Part shown: one piece after another, positions 25,343 through 35,308 of the stretch | Layout of the letters: every line of letters begins with the position of its first letter | Position numbering within the stretch: position 1 is the first letter of the stretch | Assembly (NCBI RefSeq): GCF_025398195.1 | Contig: NZ_JAODNV010000010.1 | Location: 124,001-188,000, forward strand | DNA from: Chelativorans petroleitrophicus | GTDB taxonomy: Bacteria > Pseudomonadota > Alphaproteobacteria > Rhizobiales > Rhizobiaceae | Direction of reading: 5' to 3' | Length of the DNA stretch: 64,000 nucleotides | Notes under the pieces: generated by a model | The model's database searches: none | The model's input: the letters and a program-made list of their open reading frames with translations, nothing else | Told to the model about the DNA's origin: nothing | Program-made: the position numbers and the translations under genes

Positions 25343-28123
25343 ATGCTTGAAAAGACCTATGACGCGGCAAGCGTCGAAAAGAAGATTGCCGAAAAATGGG
25401 AGGCGGAAGGCGCCTTTCGCGCTGGCGCGGGTGCCGAACCCGGCGCCGAACCCTTCACGATCGTCATCCCGCCGCCCAATGTTACCGGCTCCTTGCATAT
25501 GGGCCACGCGCTTAACAACACGCTGCAGGACATTATGGTGCGCTTCGAGCGCATGCGCGGCAAGAACGTGCTGTGGCAGCCGGGCATGGACCATGCCGGC
25601 ATCGCGACGCAGATGGTGGTCGAGCGCCAGCTCATGGAGCGACAGATTCACCGCCGGCAGCTTGGGCGCGAAAAATTCGTCGAGAAGGTCTGGGAGTGGA
25701 AGGAGCAGTCCGGCGGCGCCATCATCAATCAGTTGAAGCGCCTCGGCGCCTCCTGCGACTGGTCACGCGAACGTTTCACCATGGACGAGGGGCTGTCGAA
25801 GGCCGTCGTCAAGGTCTTCGTCCAGCTTTACAAGGAAGGGCTCATCTACCGCGACAAGCGGCTGGTCAACTGGGACCCGAAGCTACTGACCGCCATCTCC
25901 GACCTGGAGGTGGAGCAGATCGAGATCGACGGCCATCTGTGGCATTTCCGCTATCCGATCGAGGGCGAGCGCTTTGATCCGGACAATCCGGCCACCTTCA
26001 TCACCGTCGCCACGACAAGGCCCGAGACCATGCTTGGCGACACGGGCGTGGCGGTCCACCCAGAGGACGAGCGCTACAGGCACCTGATCGGCCGGCATGT
26101 GATCCTGCCCATCGTGGGCCGCCGCATCCCGATCGTGGGCGACGAGTATTCCGATCCCGAGAAGGGTACCGGCGCGGTGAAGATCACGCCGGCGCACGAC
26201 TTCAACGACTTCGAGGTCGGCAAGCGGCACGGGCTCAGGGCCATCAACGTCATGACGACGGAGGCGGCCATCACCCTCCTCGAAAACGAGGATTTCCTCG
26301 ACGGTCTCGAGCCGACCGAGGATCAGCGCACCCTCTGGCGGGAGCTTGACGGTCTCGACCGCTTCGAGGCGCGCAAGCGGATCGTGCGGATCATGGAGGA
26401 GCGCGGCCTGCTCGCCAAGGTCGAGCCGCACCGCCACGTCGTGCCCCACGGCGACCGCGGCGGCGTGCCCATCGAGCCGTTCCTCACCGACCAGTGGTAT
26501 GTGGACGCGAAGACGCTGGCAAAGCCGGCAATCGCCTCCGTGCGCGAGGGACGCACCGTCTTCGTCCCGAAAAACTGGGAGAAAACCTATTTCGACTGGA
26601 TGGAGAACATCCAGCCGTGGTGCATCTCGCGCCAGCTCTGGTGGGGGCATCAGATCCCAGCATGGTACGGGCCGGACGGCCATGTCTTCGTCGAGGAGGA
26701 CGAGGAGACGGCGCTCGAAGCCGCCATCCAGCACTACATAGCGCTCGAAGGACCGTGGAAGGCCTGGGTCGAGGACAAGCTGGAGAATTTCAAGCCGGGC
26801 GAAATCCTTACGCGCGACGAGGACGTGCTCGACACCTGGTTCTCCTCGGCGCTCTGGCCCTTCTCCACCCTCGGCTGGCCGGACCAGACGAAGGAGCTCG
26901 CCACCTACTACCCGACCTCGGTTCTGGTGACCGGTTTCGACATCATCTTCTTCTGGGTCGCCCGGATGATGATGATGGGCCTCCATTTCACGGGCAAGGA
27001 GCCCTTCCACACAGTCTACGTCCACGCGCTCGTGCGCGACAAGCACGGCGCCAAGATGTCGAAGTCCAAGGGCAACGTCATCGACCCGCTGGAACTGATC
27101 GACCAGTACGGCGCCGACGCGCTACGCTTCACGCTCGCCATCATGGCCGCCCAGGGCCGCGACGTGAAGCTCGACCCGCAGCGAGTAGCGGGCTACCGCA
27201 ATTTCGGCACCAAGCTCTGGAACGCCACGCGCTTCGCGCAGATGAACGGGGTGGCGCATGATCCTGCCTTCCGGGCGGAAAATGCCAGGCTCACCCTCAA
27301 TCGCTGGATACTTACCGAGCTGACCCGGGCCGCGCGCGCCATTACGGAAGGCATAACGTCATACCGCTTCAACGAGGCGGCTGGCAGCGCCTACCGTTTC
27401 GTCTGGAGCCTGTTCTGCGACTGGTATCTGGAGCTCCTGAAGCCCGTTTTTGCGGGAGACGACGAGGCTGCCAAGGCCGAATCGCGCGCCTGTGCCGCCC
27501 TTGTGCTCGACGAAATCTACAAGCTGCTGCATCCCATGATGCCATTCATGACGGAGGAGTTATGGGCGCTGACGGCAGGTGAGGGCGGCCGTGACGATCT
27601 TCTGGCGCTCACCCGCTGGCCCAACCCGACCTTCGAGGACGAGCAAGCGGCAGCCGACATAAACTGGCTCATCGACCTTGTTTCGGGCATCCGCTCGGTG
27701 CGCTCCGAGATGAACGTGCCGCCCTCCGCGACGGCGCCGCTGATCGCGGTCGGCGCGGAAGCGGAAACGCGCGAACGTATCGCCCGCCACGAGCCCGCCA
27801 TCCGGCGGCTGGCGCGCGTGGGCGAGGTGGGTTTTGCGGCGGAGGTTCCGAAGGGCTCCGCGCAGATCGTGCTGGGCGAGGCCACCTTCTGCCTGCCGCT
27901 TGGGGATTTGATCGATCTTCAGGCGGAGATCGCGCGGCTGGAGAAGGAACTGGCCCGGAACGGCGCCGAAATCCAAAGGCTGGAAAAGAAGCTGGGCAAC
28001 GAGAAATTCGTCGCCAGCGCGCCGGAGGAGATTGTGGCCGCCGAGCGCGAGAAGCTTGCCGAATATACTGAGGCGCGGACGCGGCTCGAGGCGGCGCTGG
28101 CCCGGGTGCGCGAGGCGGGGTAG
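25343..28123 (+). CDS. valS: valyl-tRNA synthetase
   Basis: This 926-residue class I synthetase charges tRNA-Val. The HIGH motif is [14 protein letters not shown] (HMGH at 52-55) and the KMSKS motif [11 protein letters not shown] lies near residue 570. A CP1 editing domain lies between them ([36 protein letters not shown]), with an anticodon-binding domain and C-terminal coiled coil ([20 protein letters not shown]) after. Full length for the family. Confidence 0.98.
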   Translation: MLEKTYDAASVEKKIAEKWEAEGAFRAGAGAEPGAEPFTIVIPPPNVTGSLHMGHALNNTLQDIMVRFERMRGKNVLWQPGMDHAGIATQMVVERQLMERQIHRRQLGREKFVEKVWEWKEQSGGAIINQLKRLGASCDWSRERFTMDEGLSKAVVKVFVQLYKEGLIYRDKRLVNWDPKLLTAISDLEVEQIEIDGHLWHFRYPIEGERFDPDNPATFITVATTRPETMLGDTGVAVHPEDERYRHLIGRHVILPIVGRRIPIVGDEYSDPEKGTGAVKITPAHDFNDFEVGKRHGLRAINVMTTEAAITLLENEDFLDGLEPTEDQRTLWRELDGLDRFEARKRIVRIMEERGLLAKVEPHRHVVPHGDRGGVPIEPFLTDQWYVDAKTLAKPAIASVREGRTVFVPKNWEKTYFDWMENIQPWCISRQLWWGHQIPAWYGPDGHVFVEEDEETALEAAIQHYIALEGPWKAWVEDKLENFKPGEILTRDEDVLDTWFSSALWPFSTLGWPDQTKELATYYPTSVLVTGFDIIFFWVARMMMMGLHFTGKEPFHTVYVHALVRDKHGAKMSKSKGNVIDPLELIDQYGADALRFTLAIMAAQGRDVKLDPQRVAGYRNFGTKLWNATRFAQMNGVAHDPAFRAENARLTLNRWILTELTRAARAITEGITSYRFNEAAGSAYRFVWSLFCDWYLELLKPVFAGDDEAAKAESRACAALVLDEIYKLLHPMMPFMTEELWALTAGEGGRDDLLALTRWPNPTFEDEQAAADINWLIDLVSGIRSVRSEMNVPPSATAPLIAVGAEAETRERIARHEPAIRRLARVGEVGFAAEVPKGSAQIVLGEATFCLPLGDLIDLQAEIARLEKELARNGAEIQRLEKKLGNEKFVASAPEEIVAAEREKLAEYTEARTRLEAALARVREAG

Positions 28124-28366
28124 CTTCACCGCTGAGGATCGAGGACGGACCAGTGGCAACGCGCCTTTCAACGGGCTGCCGTTTTGCCCGCAACAATGGC
28201 ATCCGTGTTGGGTGGATGCCATTGCCCATGGCTTTCAAAAACATTTCGCAGGATTGGCACTCCCGCCGCTCCGGCGAAGCCGGAGTGGCGCAGCGTTCCG
28301 CAAAATTATGTTATTGTAAAGAATTGGTTGCTACCCTCCATACCGTCGCTTTGTGGGGGTAAAACT

Positions 28367-29491
28367 ATGCGCTGTGGGGGGGTGGCAGGTTCCCTGCTCG
28401 GTGCTGCACTGGTCGTCACCGACGCCTATGGGGGAGGGTTTTCACGTGGCACGGCCGACACGGATATTCTGTTCGAGCCGGGAGACTTCAATTTGCGCGC
28501 CGGTACGAGCGTGGTTGTTCCTAGCCAGAAATTCTCGGCGGGAACGGACCCAGCCCTAATCGGTACGAACTATCTTGGCACCTATGTCATCCCTTCGACC
28601 GCGGTAAAGTTCGCGATTGGCGAGAACCTTGCCTGCGCCGGTACCTATACCGAACCTTTCGGCGCAAAGTCCGAATATGAAAGCGCCTTTGGGCTCGCGG
28701 GAAAGGTTTCGGAGGATTTGAGGCTCAGTGAGTTCGGCGCCACTTGTGCCGTCTTCTTCGACGCCGGACCTGGCCGGTTTGCTGTGTTGGGCGGCGCCTT
28801 TGTCGAGCAGGTCCATTACGACCTGGACGCACTGCCGGTTCCAATGGGCGGCCTCCCGCTGAACGTGTCGCTCGAAGGCAGAGATGAAGGCTGGCGCGCG
28901 GGCCTCGCCTATGAGATTCCGGAGATCGCCTTCCGCGCGCAGCTCCTTTACCGGTCCGGCACGAGCTACGGCGCCGCTGGGACGGCAAGCTCGCCGGCTT
29001 TCATGATTCCGGGAAACACGCTGCCTGCCATCGGGATGGGCGAACTGCCGCAGAGCGTGGAGCTGAAGGTTCAATCCGGCATTGCGCCGGGCTGGCTCGC
29101 CTTCGGCTCGGTCAAGTGGATGGACTGGTCGGTCAACGAGACGCTGACGGTCAGCGTGCCGCTGGCAGGAATCGATACGCCAAACGAGTATTACTGGCGC
29201 GACGGCTGGACGGTCACGGCCGGCATCGGCCACGCGTTCAACGAGCAGGTCTCGGGCGCCATAAGCTTGCAGTGGGACCGCGGCGTGAGCACCGGATTTG
29301 ATTTCAGGACCGACAAATGGCTCCTGGCTGGCGGTGCGAACATAAAGGACGCGCGCGGCGGAGAACTACGCCTGGGAGCGGGCCTGGGTTACATGACCTC
29401 GGCGGACGTAACGAAGGGGCAGAACGCCGGTATATCCGTCGATGCGGGCTGGGCAGGCATCCTGTCGGCCACCTACAGCATCACCTGGTAG
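28367..29491 (+). CDS. FadL/OmpP1-family outer-membrane protein
   Basis: This 374-residue beta-barrel has a signal peptide, an N-terminal hatch-like part (GGGFSRGTADTDILFEPGDF) and a barrel whose strands include AGLAYEIPEIAFRAQLLYRS and KWMDWSVNETLTVSVPL. It ends ILSATYSITW, an aromatic BAM signal. FadL-type proteins carry hydrophobic compounds such as long-chain fatty acids or aromatics across the outer membrane. It is shorter than E. coli FadL. ATG 28367 follows a G-rich GTGGGGGT. A strong hairpin lies 29 nt after the stop. Confidence 0.8.
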   Translation: MRCGGVAGSLLGAALVVTDAYGGGFSRGTADTDILFEPGDFNLRAGTSVVVPSQKFSAGTDPALIGTNYLGTYVIPSTAVKFAIGENLACAGTYTEPFGAKSEYESAFGLAGKVSEDLRLSEFGATCAVFFDAGPGRFAVLGGAFVEQVHYDLDALPVPMGGLPLNVSLEGRDEGWRAGLAYEIPEIAFRAQLLYRSGTSYGAAGTASSPAFMIPGNTLPAIGMGELPQSVELKVQSGIAPGWLAFGSVKWMDWSVNETLTVSVPLAGIDTPNEYYWRDGWTVTAGIGHAFNEQVSGAISLQWDRGVSTGFDFRTDKWLLAGGANIKDARGGELRLGAGLGYMTSADVTKGQNAGISVDAGWAGILSATYSITW

Positions 29492-29519
29492 CTCTCCCAC
29501 CAGTTGCTATAGCATTACT

Positions 29520-29553
29520 CGGATCGGCATCGATTGCCTCCGATGCCGGTCCG
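29520..29553 (+). terminator. strong hairpin after the FadL-like gene (probable transcript end)
   Basis: CGGATCGGCATCGA (29520-29533) pairs with CCGATGCCGGTCCG (29540-29553) over 14 positions, with two G-U-type pairs, around a six-base loop. There is no long T-run, so intrinsic termination is uncertain; it may stabilise the 3' end. Confidence 0.45.
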
Positions 29554-29721
29554 CGACATCTTGCTCCCGCGCCCGAATGCCTCAAAGGGCTTGAAACGTG
29601 GGCTGACCTGACGCAGATATGGGTGGTCACCCGGGCCGGGCCCCTCTGGCAGGCGAGGCGTCGCCTGTGATGTCGGTCCGATCGACAACGCGCGAACGCG
29701 GCGCAAATTTCAACCTTTCTC

Positions 29722-30657
29722 ATGACATTGCACGACTGGCTGTGGCCCGGCTTCCTGGCATTCGTTGCCATTGTCCTCTTTGTCGATCTGTTCATTCTGC
29801 ATCGCCGGGATCATCTGATCTCAACCCGCGAAGCTCTACGAACGGTCGCAGGCTATGTTACGCTTGCGATGCTCTTTGCCGCGGGCGTCTTTTTCTTCGC
29901 GGGCGTCGACCGGGGCGCCGAATTCCTTACCGGCTATCTCATCGAGCAGTCTCTGTCGCTCGACAATATCTTCGTGATCGCCCTGATCTTCACCTACTTC
30001 AAGGTGCCGGGGGAGGCGCAGTACCGCGTCCTGTTTTACGGCATTGTCGGCGCGATCGTGATGCGCCTGTCGCTGATCGTTCCTGGCGTGAAACTGGTGG
30101 ATCAGTTTCATGTCATCGCGATGGCGCTGGGCGCCCTGCTGGTCTACTCCGGCTTCAGGATGATGACCTCGGGAGATGACGCCATCGACCCGGGCGAAAG
30201 CCGCATCGTCAAGTTCCTCATGCGCACGGGCCGTGTCACCAGCGAGTATGAGGGGTCGAAGTTTCTTACGCGCCGCAACGGCCTCCTCTACATGACGCCG
30301 CTTTTCGTGGTGCTGGCCACGGTGGAGTTCACCGATCTCGTATTCGCGATCGACTCCATTCCGGCTGTGCTAGCGGTCTCCAACGATGCCTTCATCGTGT
30401 TCTCCTCCAACGTTTTCGCCGTTCTCGGCCTGCGTGCGCTCTTCTTCGTCCTTTCCGGGATGCTGCGCAGCTTCTGCTATCTGAAGGTGGGTCTGTCGCT
30501 GGTGCTCATCTTCATCGGACTGAAGATGTTCTTCAGCGAGTACATCGAAATACCCTCGCTCGTGGCGCTTGCCGTTACCGTGGCGATCATCGGCATGTCT
30601 GTGCTCGTCTCGATCCTTCATCCGGAGAAGAAGAGCTCCGAAGAACCCGAGATGTAG
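29722..30657 (+). CDS. TerC-family integral membrane protein (Alx-like)
   Basis: This 311-residue protein has about nine membrane helices. Family markers are the first helix block ending DLFILHRRDHLISTREALRT, the central SLSLDNIFVIALIFTYFKVP with conserved acidic residues in the membrane, and EFTDLVFAIDSIPAVLAVSN. TerC/Alx proteins are linked to tellurite resistance, alkaline pH and manganese export. I looked for a yybP-ykoY manganese riboswitch in the leader and saw none. Confidence 0.93.
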   Translation: MTLHDWLWPGFLAFVAIVLFVDLFILHRRDHLISTREALRTVAGYVTLAMLFAAGVFFFAGVDRGAEFLTGYLIEQSLSLDNIFVIALIFTYFKVPGEAQYRVLFYGIVGAIVMRLSLIVPGVKLVDQFHVIAMALGALLVYSGFRMMTSGDDAIDPGESRIVKFLMRTGRVTSEYEGSKFLTRRNGLLYMTPLFVVLATVEFTDLVFAIDSIPAVLAVSNDAFIVFSSNVFAVLGLRALFFVLSGMLRSFCYLKVGLSLVLIFIGLKMFFSEYIEIPSLVALAVTVAIIGMSVLVSILHPEKKSSEEPEM

Positions 30658-31343
30658 GACAGAGCGCCCGGCTGGCCCGGTTGACGGCCATGTGGGTGAG
30701 CTTATTTGGCGGGGGCATTGCGGGCAACCGACCTCCCTGCGACAGTTCCTGTATCCGCAGCCCTATAATTTAGGCTGTCTTGGACAAATTCTTTTTTAGA
30801 TGAACAAGATAGACCGGTTCGCTGACGTGTTGAATCAGCGGCCGGTGCCCCTCTCATCTTCACAGACTGCACGGCGGCGAGGGGCTTGATTTCTGCATAA
30901 ATGAATCCACAAGTTCTGTTGCGCGACGGCAACACACTCTCAGGATGTGATGCGCTAGAAGGGCGGCGGGGATGGGCGCCAATTTCCCGCCATAAAGCGG
31001 GCGCACCGACGGTGCTGCGTTCATGGGAAAAGCGTGCCCGGGTATGATTGGCTTTGATGGCGGGCCAGGGGGAGTATGGTTGTTCGCGTGAGTGCCATGG
31101 CAAAGCTGCCCGATTGGCAGGTGACCGTTGAGCCGGTGCAGGCTTGCGGGCACGGCACAGGCGGTACGGAATCTTCCCTTACGAACGGGCGATTTTCAGG
31201 CGCGGGAGGGCGCGCCGCGGACCGAAAGGGGCCGCGGAAGACAGGTTTTCGATCCGGCGTGGTCCGGAACCATGCGCAGACCGTGTGGTCTGTCCGCCGG
31301 AGGGCGGTGAGGCATCCGGATGCCGAGAAGGAAGTGCAGTGCT
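30658..31343 (+). other. 686-bp intergenic region between terC and exoR
   Basis: No family-like gene is visible on either strand. CAGCC (about 30760) and GGCTG (about 30775) could pair upstream of a TTTTTT run (about 30792-30797), a weak terminator candidate for terC. The rest may hold the exoR promoter and leader; I cannot define them. Confidence 0.35.
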
Positions 31344-32141
31344 ATGCGGATATCTGAGCACATGGCGGGCGGGCTCCTTGCCGGAGCCGTTCTTCTGTTG
31401 AGTACGATGGGGCCTGCGGCCGCGCTTGACGAAAAGCGCGTGGTGCAGCCCCCCGAGCGAAATCCGCTGGCGGTGTTCCGGTTCGGTTTTTCCGCCTATA
31501 AGCGCGGCGAAAAGGGTGAGGCTGTCGAAGCCTACCGTTATGCGGCGGAAAACGGCCAGGTGGGCGCGCGCTGGAAGCTGGCGCGCATGTATGCGGAAGG
31601 CGACGGCGTTCCGCAGGACGATTACGAGGCGTTCAAGTTCTTCTCTGCCGTCGCACAACAGGAGGTGTCTCCCGGAAGCCGGGACGAAAGCTATGTCTCC
31701 GATGCGCTGGTAGCGATCGCCAGCTATCTGAAATCAGGCATTCCGGGCACGCCGGTGAAGGCCAATCCCGCCCTGGCGCAGGAATATTACATGCGGGCGG
31801 CGGCCGCCTACCGCAATGCGACCGCGCAGTATGAGCTTGGCCGCATGCTCCTGACCGGCGAGGGCGGCACCAAGAGCGTGCAGCAGGCCGCCCGCTGGCT
31901 GCAGCTTGCGGCTGAAAAGGGCCATGCCGGCGCCCAGGCCACTTTGGGCAATCTCCTGTTCCAGAGCGGCAAGGTGGTTCGCGGGTTGGCGCTGATGACG
32001 GCGGCCCTGGAACAGGCCGGACCCGCCGATGTCGGCTGGATTCGCAGCATGCAGGAAGAGGCTTTCGCCCTAGCTGGGGAGTCCGACCGCCGCACCGCGA
32101 TCGCCTTGTCCGAAAGTTATCTAGGGACGGGGCTGGAATAA
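31344..32141 (+). CDS. exoR: ExoR-like periplasmic Sel1-repeat regulator
   Basis: This 265-residue protein has a signal peptide (GGLLAGAVLLLSTMGPAAAL) and several Sel1/TPR-like repeats (GAVEAYRYAA-type helices; WKLARMYAEGDGVPQDDYEA; YELGRMLLTGEGGTKSVQQA). GNLLFQSGKVVRGLALMTAA near the C-terminus closely resembles ExoR of Sinorhizobium, whose length is similar. ExoR is held in the periplasm, represses the ExoS-ChvI two-component system and is destroyed by proteolysis in acid. The xthA neighbour fits the rhizobial order. ATG 31344 is chosen so that the signal peptide starts the protein. Confidence 0.8.
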   Translation: MRISEHMAGGLLAGAVLLLSTMGPAAALDEKRVVQPPERNPLAVFRFGFSAYKRGEKGEAVEAYRYAAENGQVGARWKLARMYAEGDGVPQDDYEAFKFFSAVAQQEVSPGSRDESYVSDALVAIASYLKSGIPGTPVKANPALAQEYYMRAAAAYRNATAQYELGRMLLTGEGGTKSVQQAARWLQLAAEKGHAGAQATLGNLLFQSGKVVRGLALMTAALEQAGPADVGWIRSMQEEAFALAGESDRRTAIALSESYLGTGLE

Positions 32142-32191
32142 TCAGTCCCCAAGGGTTTCTACGTCCTTTACCGGGGCGGAGGCTCGGGAAC

Positions 32192-32974
32192 CTAAACCAA
32201 TAGTTCGACCATCACTGGCACGTGGTCGGACGGCTTCTCCCACGCCCGTGTGTGCTTGTGCACCGAAGCCGAGGCCAGCCGGTCCGCCGCTTCCGGCGAC
32301 AGCATCAGATGGTCGATGCGGATGCCGTTGTTCTTCTGCCAAGCGCCCGCCTGATAGTCCCAGAAGGTGTAGGTGTCCGGTGAATCGGTCACCGCGCGCA
32401 GTGCGTCGGTCATTCCGAGATAGGAGAGCCGGCGGAAGGCCTGGCGGCTTTCGGGCTGGAACAGGGCATCATCCAGCCAGTTCTCGGGATTCTTCGCGTC
32501 CTGAGGCTCGGGAATGACGTTGTAGTCGCCGGCCAGAATCAGCGGCTCCTCAAGCTTGAGGCGGTCCTTCGTCCAGCGTTCCAGCCGTTCCATCCAACTC
32601 AGCTTGTAGGTGAACTTTTCGCTCGCCACCGGATTGCCGTTGGGCAGGTAAAGCGAGACCACCCGCAAGGCGCCCCGCGTCGTCGAGAAGACGCCTTCCA
32701 TGAAGCGCGCCTGCTCGTCGCCGTCATTGCCGGGAAGCCCGCGCGTCACCTCATCGAAGGGCAGCCGGGAGAGGATCGCCACGCCGTTGAAGCCTTTCTG
32801 GCCGTGCGTTTCCACGTGATAGCCCAGCGCCTCGATCGGCTCGCGCGGAAACTGCTCATCGACCGACTTGATCTCCTGCAGGCACAGTATGTCGGGCTTC
32901 GCCTCCTCCAGCCAGTGCACGACATTTTCGATGCGTGCCTTGATACCGTTGATGTTCCAGGTGGCGATTTTCAT
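32192..32974 (-). CDS. xthA: exodeoxyribonuclease III (AP endonuclease)
   Basis: This 260-residue Mg-dependent nuclease of the ExoIII/APE1 family starts MKIATWNINGIKARIENV. It has the metal-binding Glu in LCLQEIKS, the GDYNVIP segment, and the C-terminal SDHVPV with the catalytic His. It repairs abasic sites. The ATG at 32974 gives the exact family N-terminus. It is convergent with exoR. Confidence 0.96.
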   Translation of the reverse strand: MKIATWNINGIKARIENVVHWLEEAKPDILCLQEIKSVDEQFPREPIEALGYHVETHGQKGFNGVAILSRLPFDEVTRGLPGNDGDEQARFMEGVFSTTRGALRVVSLYLPNGNPVASEKFTYKLSWMERLERWTKDRLKLEEPLILAGDYNVIPEPQDAKNPENWLDDALFQPESRQAFRRLSYLGMTDALRAVTDSPDTYTFWDYQAGAWQKNNGIRIDHLMLSPEAADRLASASVHKHTRAWEKPSDHVPVMVELLV

Positions 32975-33055
32975 CGGCGTGATCCGGGTTGTTTGGGTCG
33001 TGTGTACCGCAAAGCCTCCCCACGGGAAACCCGCCACGAAATCGCGCGATGCGGT

Positions 33056-34126
33056 TCAGAACAAGCCCAAGCCGCGTGCCTGGGCCAGCCGGAAGGGAAT
33101 GCCCGAGATGAGCGCACCCACGTAGCGCTTGCGCTGGTAGCTTCCGTTCAGGGAAACGCGGTTAAGACCGGTCGGGCAGGCAAAAGGGCCGTCCTTAAGT
33201 AGCCCCGGCATCGTAGTGACGGCGACGGCATAGCCGGCCTGCCGCGCGGCCTGAACTTCACGCTCTCCCACCGCAGAGGCATATCCATAGGGGTAGGCGA
33301 AGGCGCCGGGCCGGTAGCCGACGTAACGCTCTACCGCCGCGGCCGAGCCTTCCAGCTCCTGCTTCAGCCGAGGCGTCGGCACCCGCTTGAGATTGACATG
33401 CGTGAGCGAATGGGCGCCGATGCGCGCCAGAGGATCGCGCGCCACCTCCGCAAGCCCGGCTTCGTCAAGCGTCAGTTCGTCAACCAGCGCAAGCGGATCG
33501 ATGCCGCTGTCGCGCGCCAGGACGTCGATGGAGGCCACTGCCTCATCTTCATCCTGCGTCTCAACATATTCGGCGAATCGATTGTAGGCGATAAGCTTTT
33601 TGCCGGTGGTCTCCGTTCCAAGCCGGCGCGTGCCCTGTCCGAAGTCGAATTCCACGGCCCGGCTACGTGCCAACAGCGCCTCCACCGTCTCCCACCATAT
33701 GGAGCGGGTGCGCTCCACGAACCCAGCAGTGGCGAAGATTGTGTAGGGAACCTGATATTTGCGGAAGACCGGCGCGGCGAAGAGGGCATTGTCGCGATAG
33801 CCGTCATCCAGCGTGAAGCAGACATAGGCGCGCTTGTCCTTTGGGTCCGCAAGCCGCTCCGGCAGGTCTTCGAGCGCCAGCGGCACCAGCCCCGCTTCGA
33901 GGCTGACCTTGATCGCCTGTTCCAGAAAAGCGGGTGTGATGCTCAGGATCGCGTTCGGCTGGAAAGGTCTAGCGGGGGTGGGGCGCACATGATGCAGCGT
34001 GAAGATAATGCCGCGGCCGCCCGCGCCGCACCACAGCCTGCCGGCGCGTGCGAGCGAAACACCCTCGAGCCCCGCGCGAATGAGCGCGTGGCGCAGGTAA
34101 CGCTTCACCGTTGTCGTATGCAGCAT
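33056..34126 (-). CDS. polysaccharide deacetylase (NodB-fold, CE4)
   Basis: This 356-residue protein has a CE4 core. The metal-binding Asp pair is in CFTLDDGYRDN, and the two His ligands are in GAHSLTHVNLKR (HxxxH). The later AYPYGYASAVGERE holds the barrel-closing motif. An N-terminal GRGIIFTLHHVRP starts the fold. Related proteins deacetylate chitooligosaccharides, peptidoglycan or surface glycans. The HSLTH variant is the usual HSxxH. The ATG at 34126 is chosen; a longer frame to 34189 is atypical. It could act on exopolysaccharide, but no glycan operon is adjacent. Confidence 0.85.
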   Translation of the reverse strand: MLHTTTVKRYLRHALIRAGLEGVSLARAGRLWCGAGGRGIIFTLHHVRPTPARPFQPNAILSITPAFLEQAIKVSLEAGLVPLALEDLPERLADPKDKRAYVCFTLDDGYRDNALFAAPVFRKYQVPYTIFATAGFVERTRSIWWETVEALLARSRAVEFDFGQGTRRLGTETTGKKLIAYNRFAEYVETQDEDEAVASIDVLARDSGIDPLALVDELTLDEAGLAEVARDPLARIGAHSLTHVNLKRVPTPRLKQELEGSAAAVERYVGYRPGAFAYPYGYASAVGEREVQAARQAGYAVAVTTMPGLLKDGPFACPTGLNRVSLNGSYQRKRYVGALISGIPFRLAQARGLGLF

Positions 34127-34248
34127 CGTGCGGCAGCCCCCGTTTCGCACGCGATCATCAATACGTACCGCAGGTATACGGAGCGTCAACGCCGCACGGA
34201 AATCTCATCACGTCCGTGACCAATGGTGCCCGTTGCGCCCTGATGGAC

Positions 34249-34273
34249 GGAACATGCGGAGGCAACCGGTGTT
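34249..34273 (+). promoter_or_regulatory. possible EcfG-type stress promoter for the DUF2188 gene
   Basis: GGAAC (34249-34253), 16 bases, TGTT (34270-34273) is one base from the EcfG consensus and lies 55 nt before the ATG of a DUF2188 gene. Such genes are often stress-induced. The match is short and unproven. Confidence 0.35.
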
Positions 34274-34328
34274 GGAGCGGTGGCCGGCCCGTTTTGACAG
34301 GCGCCGCCCGACAACAGGGAGAAACGTC

Positions 34329-34709
34329 ATGCGTTTCCTTTTGGCTGTGCTTGCTGCATTCGGCCTTTACCATTTCCTGCGGCCGCAGCGGACGGGCGGC
34401 CCCAAGGCGCTTCTGCGGGATATGCGCCGCTCGCCCGAAGAAGATGCGCAGGAGGACGTTGTCTACAAGGTGGTGGAGCACGACGGTGGCTGGGCCTACC
34501 GAGTGGGTGACGTGTTTTCGGAAGCCTTCGTCACGAGAGAGGAAGCCACGGCTGCCGCGGAACAGGCCGCAGCCGCGCACAGGAGCAGGGGGGCAGAGGA
34601 AGAGCTGATCCAGTATCAGGATCGGCGCGGCCGCTGGCACGAAGAAGTCGAGCGGGGTGACGACCGTCCGCGCACCCATGTCGAGCCGCCCCCGGCAGCC
34701 GGTGCGTGA
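34329..34709 (+). CDS. DUF2188-domain membrane-anchored protein
   Basis: This 126-residue protein has one N-terminal hydrophobic segment (FLLAVLAAFGLYHFLRP). It continues as a DUF2188-like domain: YKVVEHDGGWAYRVGDVFSE, then AFVTREEATAAAEQAAAAH and an aromatic-charged end (YQDRRGRWHEEV). DUF2188 is a small domain of unknown function in bacterial stress loci. GGGAG sits about eight nt before the ATG. It heads a short run of small genes leading into an AI-2E family gene. Confidence 0.7.
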   Translation: MRFLLAVLAAFGLYHFLRPQRTGGPKALLRDMRRSPEEDAQEDVVYKVVEHDGGWAYRVGDVFSEAFVTREEATAAAEQAAAAHRSRGAEEELIQYQDRRGRWHEEVERGDDRPRTHVEPPPAAGA

Positions 34710-34716
34710 GGAAACA

Positions 34717-34926
34717 ATGCCCGACAGGAAAAGAGAACTTAGGGGAAAGTCGACCGACCGGCGCGTGCTGATGGTCGCGGCGATTGTCGTGGCGGCGGTT
34801 CTGGTGCTGTTCCTGCTGTTCGACCTGAGATTCCGGACCGCCTCAGACAATACGGCCGGCGGTCCCGATCCAAACTTCAGCGCGCCGCAAGAGACGGAGG
34901 AGACGGCGCCGACGACGCAGAACTGA
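34717..34926 (+). CDS. hypothetical single-pass membrane protein
   Basis: This 69-residue protein has a basic cytoplasmic start (PDRKRELRGKSTDRR), one helix (VLMVAAIVVAAVLVLFLLFD) and an acidic Thr/Glu-rich tail. It starts seven nt after the DUF2188 stop, with GAGG before the ATG, so it is likely co-transcribed. I recognise no family. Confidence 0.6.
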   Translation: MPDRKRELRGKSTDRRVLMVAAIVVAAVLVLFLLFDLRFRTASDNTAGGPDPNFSAPQETEETAPTTQN

Positions 34927-34999
34927 TCAGCGCTTTCCTTTGCGCGGCCTGGAACAGACTGCCCGTTCGTCCGTTGGTGAGGCGACCGGAGGAAGGGCA

Positions 35000-35308
35000 G
35001 TGCAGATCGTCGACGCAATCGTTTCCCGCGAGGGAGCCAATAACGCATGGGCAAAAGTCGTATTCTTGGGCGATCGCGGTGAGTCTGTATCCGTCCGTCT
35101 TCCCTATCCCGTTCCCTCCGGCGGCCCCATCGGGCGGGTAAGGCTCATAAAGCGCGCGGCGAGCCTGTTGCGCGGCCTCGTGGAAGAGGATGCGTTCGGC
35201 AGGTTGGTCGATCAGGCATGGCCGGTTCCGGCAGGACGATTTGGCATTTCCGATGTGGCCGGCATGCCGGAGCAGTGGAAAGGCCGTTCCGCCTCCGGCG
35301 ATGAATGA
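35000..35308 (+). CDS. hypothetical 102-residue protein
   Basis: GTG 35000 has GGAGGAAGG just upstream. The protein (VQIVDAIVSREGANNAWAKV... VRLPYPVPSGGPIGRVRLI) is soluble, with alternating beta-like and helical text, and I recognise no family. Its stop overlaps the ATG of the AI-2E family gene by four bases, so the two are translationally coupled. Confidence 0.6.
   Translation: MQIVDAIVSREGANNAWAKVVFLGDRGESVSVRLPYPVPSGGPIGRVRLIKRAASLLRGLVEEDAFGRLVDQAWPVPAGRFGISDVAGMPEQWKGRSASGDE

Noticed and set aside
29492-29721. Possible manganese (yybP-ykoY) riboswitch before terC
   Set aside because: The conserved riboswitch core sequences could not be found; only an unrelated hairpin belonging to the upstream gene end is visible.
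30702-31103. 133-codon minus-strand ORF in the terC-exoR gap
   Set aside because: No ribosome-binding site and low-complexity Ser/Arg/Pro text; probably chance.
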